From the NCBI GenBank assembly GCA_002339675.1, contig DDKB01000008.1:496001-560000 (forward strand): a stretch of DNA of 64,000 nucleotides. Direction: 5' to 3'. The DNA is from Stutzerimonas stutzeri. Lineage in GTDB: Bacteria; Pseudomonadota; Gammaproteobacteria; Pseudomonadales; Pseudomonadaceae. Both the position numbers and the translations under genes were made by a program. Below are positions 59,412 through 64,000 of this stretch, in pieces; position 1 is the first letter of the stretch; every line of letters begins with the position of its first letter. Under the pieces are notes generated by a model. The model ran no database searches. It saw only the letters and a program-made list of their open reading frames with translations, and was not told the DNA's origin.

Positions 59412-59510
59412 TTCGCACCATGGGTTTACTATTTTTCCGCTGCTAGGCTCGTTCCTCGAACCTCTGTCGCCTCAAGGTATTCGCATCATTTCAGAAACAA
59501 GGAAACGACA

Positions 59511-60287
59511 ATGAGCCAGAAGATCCAGCTCGACATGCGCGGCCATACTGCCCTGCTGACCATCGCCAATCCGCCCGCCAACACCTGGGACCGCGAATCG
59601 CTCGCCGCCCTCGAACAGCTGATCGGGCAGCTCAACGGCGACCCGGAGGTCTATGCGCTGGTCATCACCGGTCAGGGCGAGAAGTTCTTCTCCGCTGGCG
59701 CCGACCTCAAGCAATTCGCCGATGGCGACAAGGCATCGGCCAGTGAAGTCGCCGCCCTCTTCGGCCGCGCCTTCGATGCACTGACGCGCTTTCGGGGCGT
59801 CTCCATCGCGGCGATCAACGGCTACGCCATGGGTGGCGGCCTTGAGTGCGCGCTGGCCTGCGACATCCGCATCGCCGAAGAGCAGGCGCAGATGGCGCTG
59901 CCCGAAGCCAGTGTCGGCCTGTTGCCGTGCGCCGGCGGCACGCAGAACCTGCCGTGGCTGGTGGGCGAAGGCTGGGCCAAGCGGATGATTCTCTGCGGCG
60001 AGCGTATCGATGTGCAGCGTGCCGAGAAGATCGGCCTGGTCGAGGAAGTCGTTCCCCGCGGCCAGGCGCTGGAGACGGCGCTCAAGCTGGCCGAGGGTGT
60101 CAGCAAGCAAAGCCCCTCCTCCGTCAGCCGCTGCAAGCGCCTGGTGATGAATGCGCGCAACGATACCCATGTCGATGGCTGGGCGGCCGAGCGAGAACTG
60201 TTCGCCGAGCTGTTCGATACCCAGGACCAGAAGGAAGGCGTCAATGCCTTCCTGGAAAAGCGCAGCCCGAGCTGGAAAAACGCCTAA
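59511..60287 (+). CDS. Enoyl-CoA hydratase
   Basis: A 258-residue crotonase-fold hydratase: FSAGADLKQFADGD and NGYAMGGGLECALACDIRIA for the oxyanion hole, and PEASVGLLPCAGGTQNLPWLVG with the catalytic Glu pattern. The ATG at 59511 has AAGGAAA upstream, and earlier in-frame codons are not coding-like. Regulation by the divergent LysR is likely. It supplies the hydration step missing from the other operons here. Confidence 0.9.
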   Translation: MSQKIQLDMRGHTALLTIANPPANTWDRESLAALEQLIGQLNGDPEVYALVITGQGEKFFSAGADLKQFADGDKASASEVAALFGRAFDALTRFRGVSIAAINGYAMGGGLECALACDIRIAEEQAQMALPEASVGLLPCAGGTQNLPWLVGEGWAKRMILCGERIDVQRAEKIGLVEEVVPRGQALETALKLAEGVSKQSPSSVSRCKRLVMNARNDTHVDGWAAERELFAELFDTQDQKEGVNAFLEKRSPSWKNA

Positions 60288-60586
60288 GCGACAAGGCCCT
60301 GCGCGACGGCAGGGCTATCTCACCGCCATACGGCCTTCGACCCGGGGGGGCGGGGCTTTCACCCCGTCCGATCGACCAAGCGTCACTCGCGGCTCCCCAG
60401 GGATTTGGCGTGCGCTTGCTCACCGCGGCTTCGGCGTCCACACAGCCCGCGTTGCGAACCGTGCGCAAAATGGACTGACCAGCCCTGGCAGCGTCGCCTT
60501 TAAGCTACTGCTACTTAGCAGATCGCTAGCCGATCGGTACGCTCAGCGGAGCCTTGACGCCTCCAGTCTCTACTTCCCGCCGCGTT

Positions 60587-61603
60587 CTACTTGAAGTTGC
60601 GTTTGATCAACCGCTCGATCCAGCCCACGATCCCCGAGCGGAACAGCAGCACGCAAAGAACGAAGATAACCCCGAGAATCACATGCACCCACTCCCCCAG
60701 CGGACCGTTGGACAGTGAACTCTGCAGCGTGATCACGACAGTCGCCCCCACCACCGGGCCCAAAATGGTGCCGACACCACCGAGCAAGGTCATCAGGATG
60801 ACCTCGCCGGACATGTGCCAGTGGGCGTCGGTCAGCGACGCGAGCTGGAACACCACGGTCTTGGTCGCGCCCGCCAGGCCGGTCAGCGCTGCGGAGATGA
60901 CGAAAGCCAGCAGCTTGTGTGCATCGACGTTGTAGCCGAGCGAGATCGCCCGCGGCTCGTTCTCGCGGATCGCCTTGAGGACCTGCCCGTAGGGCGAGTG
61001 GATGGTGCGCTGGATGATCACAAAGCCGAGCACGAACACTGCCAGCACGAAGTAGTACAGGGACAGGTTGTTCTGCATGTCGAACAGCCCCAGCAGGTGT
61101 CCGCGCGGTACGCCCTGCAGGCCGTTCTCGCCGCCGGTGAATGGCGCCTGGACGAAGACAAAGAAGACCATCTGCGCCAGCGCCAGGGTAATCATCGCGA
61201 AATAGATGCCTTGCCGCCGGATCGCCAGCAAGCCGAAGACCGCCCCCAGCACGGTGGAGGCCAGTGTGCCGGCGACTATTCCGAGCTCGGTGCTCAAACC
61301 GCTGTAGGTACTCAACATGTAGCCGGTGATGTAGCCGCCACAGGCAAAAAACGCCGCATGGCCGAACGACAGCAGCCCGGCATACCCCAGCAGCAGGTTG
61401 AACGCACAAGCAAACAGGGCGAAACACAGCAGCTTCATCAGGAACACCGGGTAGACCATCAACGGTGCCACCAGCGCCACGCCGAGAAGCGCCAGGTAAA
61501 ACAGATGCTGACGCCGCCGTGCCGCCTGCCGCCGCTCCCGCTCGGCATTGGCCCGTACGCTCATGGGAGACGCTGATACGCTTTGGGGGGTCGTCATCTT
61601 CAC
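60587..61603 (-). CDS. livM: Branched-chain amino-acid ABC permease LivM
   Basis: A 338-residue inner-membrane permease of the LivM/UrtC class, with about nine helices. SFGHAAFFACGGYITG and the long ALRENEPRA-like cytoplasmic loop (KAIRENEPRAISLGYNVDAHK) contact the ATPases. GEVILMTLLGGVGTILGPVVGA is the other LivM signature. A 40-residue Arg/Gln-rich N-terminal tail precedes the first helix. It overlaps livH by four bases. It is the last gene of the liv operon in this window. Confidence 0.93.
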   Translation of the reverse strand: MKMTTPQSVSASPMSVRANAERERRQAARRRQHLFYLALLGVALVAPLMVYPVFLMKLLCFALFACAFNLLLGYAGLLSFGHAAFFACGGYITGYMLSTYSGLSTELGIVAGTLASTVLGAVFGLLAIRRQGIYFAMITLALAQMVFFVFVQAPFTGGENGLQGVPRGHLLGLFDMQNNLSLYYFVLAVFVLGFVIIQRTIHSPYGQVLKAIRENEPRAISLGYNVDAHKLLAFVISAALTGLAGATKTVVFQLASLTDAHWHMSGEVILMTLLGGVGTILGPVVGATVVITLQSSLSNGPLGEWVHVILGVIFVLCVLLFRSGIVGWIERLIKRNFK

Positions 61604-62487
61604 GCCTCCTTACCGAACAAGCCTGCCGGACGAACCAGCAGGACCAATACCATGATGACGAAAATCACTGTGTTGGCCGCCTCGGGGTAGAACACCTTGG
61701 TCAGGCCTTCGATCAAGCCCATGGCAAGCCCGGTGATGATTGCGCCCAGAATCGAGCCCATGCCACCGATCACCACCACGGCGAACACCACGATCAGCAG
61801 GTTCGAGCCCATGCCCGGCGTCACCGCATAGATCGGCGCTGCGAGCACGCCGGCGAACGCCGCCAAGGCAACCCCGTAGCCATAGGTCAAGGTAATCAGC
61901 AGCGGCACGTTGATGCCGAACGCCTGCATTAGCTTCGGGTTTTCCGTACCGGCGCGCAGATAGGAGCCCAGGCGCGTCCGCTCGATCATGTACCAGGTGA
62001 CCAGGCATACCGACAGTGCCGCGACGATCACCCAACCGCGATAGGTCGGCAGGAACATGAAGCCCAGGTTGTGGCCGCCCTTGAGCAGTTCGGGCATTGG
62101 GTAGGACGAGCCGGAAACGCCGAACAGCTTGACGAAACTGCCCTCGACGATGAGCGCCAGGCCGAAGGTCAGCAGCAGCCCATACAGGTGATCCTCACCG
62201 GCGATGCGGCGCAACAAGCCGCGCTCGATGCCGATCCCCAGCAGACCGACCAGCAGGGGCGATAGCAGCAGCGCGGCCCAGTAGTTGATGCCCAGGTAGT
62301 TGAGCCCGAGAAAGGCTGCGAAGGCGCCGAGCATGTACTGCGCGCCGTGGGCGAAGTTGATGATGCGCAGCAGGCCGAAGATGATTGCCAGCCCCAGGCT
62401 CAACAAGGCATAGAACGAACCGTTGATCAGCCCGAGCAACAGCTGGCCAAACAACACGCTCAGGGGAACGCCGAAAACGAGAGTCAT
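61600..62487 (-). CDS. livH: Branched-chain amino-acid ABC permease LivH
   Basis: A 295-residue permease partner of LivM. Signatures are GLAIIFGLLRIINFAHGAQYMLGAF, ERTRLGSYLRAGTENPKLMQAFGIN in the cytoplasmic loop, and GGMGSILGAIITG. It lies 69 bases after the binding protein and overlaps livM. Confidence 0.94.
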   Translation of the reverse strand: MTLVFGVPLSVLFGQLLLGLINGSFYALLSLGLAIIFGLLRIINFAHGAQYMLGAFAAFLGLNYLGINYWAALLLSPLLVGLLGIGIERGLLRRIAGEDHLYGLLLTFGLALIVEGSFVKLFGVSGSSYPMPELLKGGHNLGFMFLPTYRGWVIVAALSVCLVTWYMIERTRLGSYLRAGTENPKLMQAFGINVPLLITLTYGYGVALAAFAGVLAAPIYAVTPGMGSNLLIVVFAVVVIGGMGSILGAIITGLAMGLIEGLTKVFYPEAANTVIFVIMVLVLLVRPAGLFGKEA

Positions 62488-62556
62488 GATTCACCACCCG
62501 GAAAAATCGGTGACGCCCCGGCCAGCGCTGGGCCGGGGATGGTTCGGCTCAGCCGA

Positions 62557-63771
62557 TCAGTTCTGGGTGACCAGCTTGCACTGACTCTCGCCCAGCGGCC
62601 GGAACGCCTCGTCGCCCGGGATGGTGCGAACAACTTTGTACAGGTCCCACTCACCCTTGGACTCGTCCGGCTTCTTGACCTGCACCAGGTACATGTCATG
62701 CACCATGCGGCCGTCCTCGCGGATGGTGCCGTTCTTGGCGAACATGTCGTTGACCGGTGTCTTGGCCATTTGCGCGCGGACGGTCTTGGTGTCGTCGCTG
62801 CCGGTGGCCTTGACCGCATTGAGGTAATGGGTTGTGGCCGAATAGATGCCGGCATGGACCATGGTCGGCATGCTGCCGACGCGCTCCTGGTAACGCTTGG
62901 CCCAGGCGCGGGCTTCGTCGTTCATGTCCCAGTACCAGCCCGTGGTAAGCATCAGGCCCTGAGTTACGTCCAGGCCCATGGCGTGGATGTCGTTGAGGAA
63001 CACCACCATGCCCGCCAGGCGCTGGCCGGACTGGGTGACGCCGAATTCGCTGGCGGTCTTCAACGAGTTCACCGTGTCGGCGCCGGCATTGGCCAGGGCA
63101 ACGACGTCCGCGCCAGAGCCTTGCGCCTGCAGGATGTAGGACGAGAAGTCGCTGCTCGGGAACGGGTGACGCACGGTACCGACGACGCTGCCCCCCTCGG
63201 CCTCGACGACCTTCTTGATGTCGGCTTCCATTGCGTGGCCGAAGGCGTAGTCGGCGGTGAGGATGAACCAGCTCTTGCCGCCGTCCTTGAGCACGGCGTT
63301 GGCGGTGCCGTTGGCCAGGGCGAAAGTGTCGTAGGTCCAGTGGATGTGGTTGGGCGAGCAGAATTCGTTGGTGATGCTCGACGCCGCGGCGCCGGAGATC
63401 AGCGCCAGTTTGTCGCCCTGCTCCACCACCTTGGCGGCAGCCAGCACCACGGAGCTGGCCACCAGGCCGGTCACCATGTCCACGTTGCGCTCGTCAATCC
63501 ACTGGCGGACGGTGTTGGCGCCCACGTCAGGCTTGTTCAGGTCGTCGGCATTGAAGGTCACGATCTTCTTGCCGTCAACGCTGCCGCCGAAGTCTTCGAT
63601 GGCCATTTTCAGCGCTTCGAGGCCGCCGGGGCCGGACAGGTCGCGGTAGGTGCCGGACATGTCGGCGAGATAGCCGATGCGGATCTCGTCGTTGCTGATC
63701 TCGGCCTGTGCGGCACCGGCGATCATGCTGGAGACGAGAGCGGCGGCTGCGGTTTTCTTGATGATGTTCAT
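62557..63771 (-). CDS. Branched-chain amino-acid-type ABC binding protein
   Basis: A 404-residue periplasmic protein with a signal peptide ending SMIAGAAQAE. The mature start IRIGYLADMSGTYRDLSGPGGLEALKMA and the hinge segments GLVASSVVLAAAKVVEQG and SPNHIHWTYDTFALANGTA belong to the LivK/AmiC-like family in its HWTYD subgroup. I chose the ATG at 63771; a GTG two codons before is possible. The ligand need not be a branched amino acid; similar proteins bind aromatic acids or amides. Operon order livF, binding protein, livH, livM. Confidence 0.9.
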   Translation of the reverse strand: MNIIKKTAAAALVSSMIAGAAQAEISNDEIRIGYLADMSGTYRDLSGPGGLEALKMAIEDFGGSVDGKKIVTFNADDLNKPDVGANTVRQWIDERNVDMVTGLVASSVVLAAAKVVEQGDKLALISGAAASSITNEFCSPNHIHWTYDTFALANGTANAVLKDGGKSWFILTADYAFGHAMEADIKKVVEAEGGSVVGTVRHPFPSSDFSSYILQAQGSGADVVALANAGADTVNSLKTASEFGVTQSGQRLAGMVVFLNDIHAMGLDVTQGLMLTTGWYWDMNDEARAWAKRYQERVGSMPTMVHAGIYSATTHYLNAVKATGSDDTKTVRAQMAKTPVNDMFAKNGTIREDGRMVHDMYLVQVKKPDESKGEWDLYKVVRTIPGDEAFRPLGESQCKLVTQN

Positions 63772-63858
63772 AGTCACCCACTGTGATTGTTTTTGTTGTG
63801 GCTCTGATTGATGTGCGCACCGGTTGGTACGGCGAACCGGCAGGTCCTTCTGACGGGG

Positions 63859-64000
63859 TCAGACCCCGAGACAGCTATTCAAAAACTCCTTTTTCGAATC
63901 CAGTTCGGCAGCGCTGATTTCCTCGATAATCTGTCCGTGTTCCATGACGTAATGGCGGTCCGCGAGCGGCGCGGCAAAGCGGAAGTTCTGCTCCACGAGG
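63859..64000 (-). CDS. livF: ABC ATPase LivF, C-terminal fragment (cut by window)
   Basis: The last 46 codons of a gene running in from the right. They read LVEQNFRFAAPLADRHYVMEHG then QIIEEISAAELDSKKEFLNSCLGV. VEQNxxFA and YVMEHGxI are the usual LivF ending. It lies 87 bases before the binding protein in the same direction, so it is part of this liv-type operon. Confidence 0.85.
   Translation of the reverse strand, partial: LVEQNFRFAAPLADRHYVMEHGQIIEEISAAELDSKKEFLNSCLGV

Noticed and set aside
1..64000. tRNA, rRNA, transposase or phage genes
   Set aside because: None could be supported by reading both strands. Short palindromes are intergenic repeats rather than IS ends.

Overview
The window is high-GC, densely packed DNA typical of a gammaproteobacterium of the Pseudomonas/Stutzerimonas (P. 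stutzeri) group. The gene complement supports this: a fused PutA, MmsAB-type valine catabolism, a GreAB-like factor, DUF2388, Pseudomonas-type REP elements and intergenic GTAGGGTGGGC palindromes. I saw no rRNA, tRNA, CRISPR array, transposase or prophage gene.

Region by region. 1-13 kb holds ordinary chromosomal genes: the end of mntP, a class-V aminotransferase, a secreted GH5 glycosidase, a membrane-anchored EEP phosphatase/nuclease, trifunctional putA, a GreAB-like factor, DUF2141, HU-beta (hupB) and ydfG. 13.1-23.6 kb is a guanidine-degradation operon. It has a sigma-54 promoter, a guanidine-I (ykkC) riboswitch, an ABC permease and ATPase, two DUF1989 carboxyguanidine-deiminase subunits, a urea/guanidine carboxylase, allophanate hydrolase and an aldo/keto reductase. 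23.8-33.4 kb is a second operon behind its own sigma-54 promoter and guanidine-I riboswitch. Its eleven genes encode a binding protein, a desaturase-type di-iron membrane enzyme, two SDRs, an EamA exporter, a true creatininase, a biuret/guanylurea-hydrolase-like cysteine hydrolase, an MBL lactonase, an unrecognised protein, and an ABC permease and ATPase. 33.5-41.5 kb continues the nitrogen theme with an ammonium-transporter/PAS/GGDEF/EAL fusion, a MetX-like hydrolase, a type III glutamine synthetase, an orphan binding protein and a TetR regulator.

41.6-45 kb holds an orphan curlin-repeat protein and an HWE histidine kinase/response-regulator pair. 45.2-60.3 kb is a valine/branched acyl-CoA catabolic region (mmsA, mmsB, hydroxyisobutyryl-CoA hydrolase, acyl-CoA dehydrogenases, acyl-CoA ligase, class III CoA-transferase, thiolase, SDR, enoyl-CoA hydratase) with AraC and LysR regulators. 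60.6-64 kb is a branched-chain amino-acid-type ABC transporter (livF fragment, binding protein, livH, livM).

The main biological story is a nitrogen-scavenging block of about 28 kb. I infer that the second riboswitch operon imports and dismantles a substituted guanidine (creatinine, creatine, guanylurea or an alkylguanidine). The first operon would then turn free guanidine into ammonia and CO2 through carboxyguanidine and allophanate, and the glutamine synthetase and Amt fusion would assimilate and sense the ammonium. The first ABC operon lacks a binding protein. A binding protein of the matching family sits about 26 kb away beside the glutamine synthetase. All functional statements come from reading the sequence and from remembered family signatures; no database search was run.
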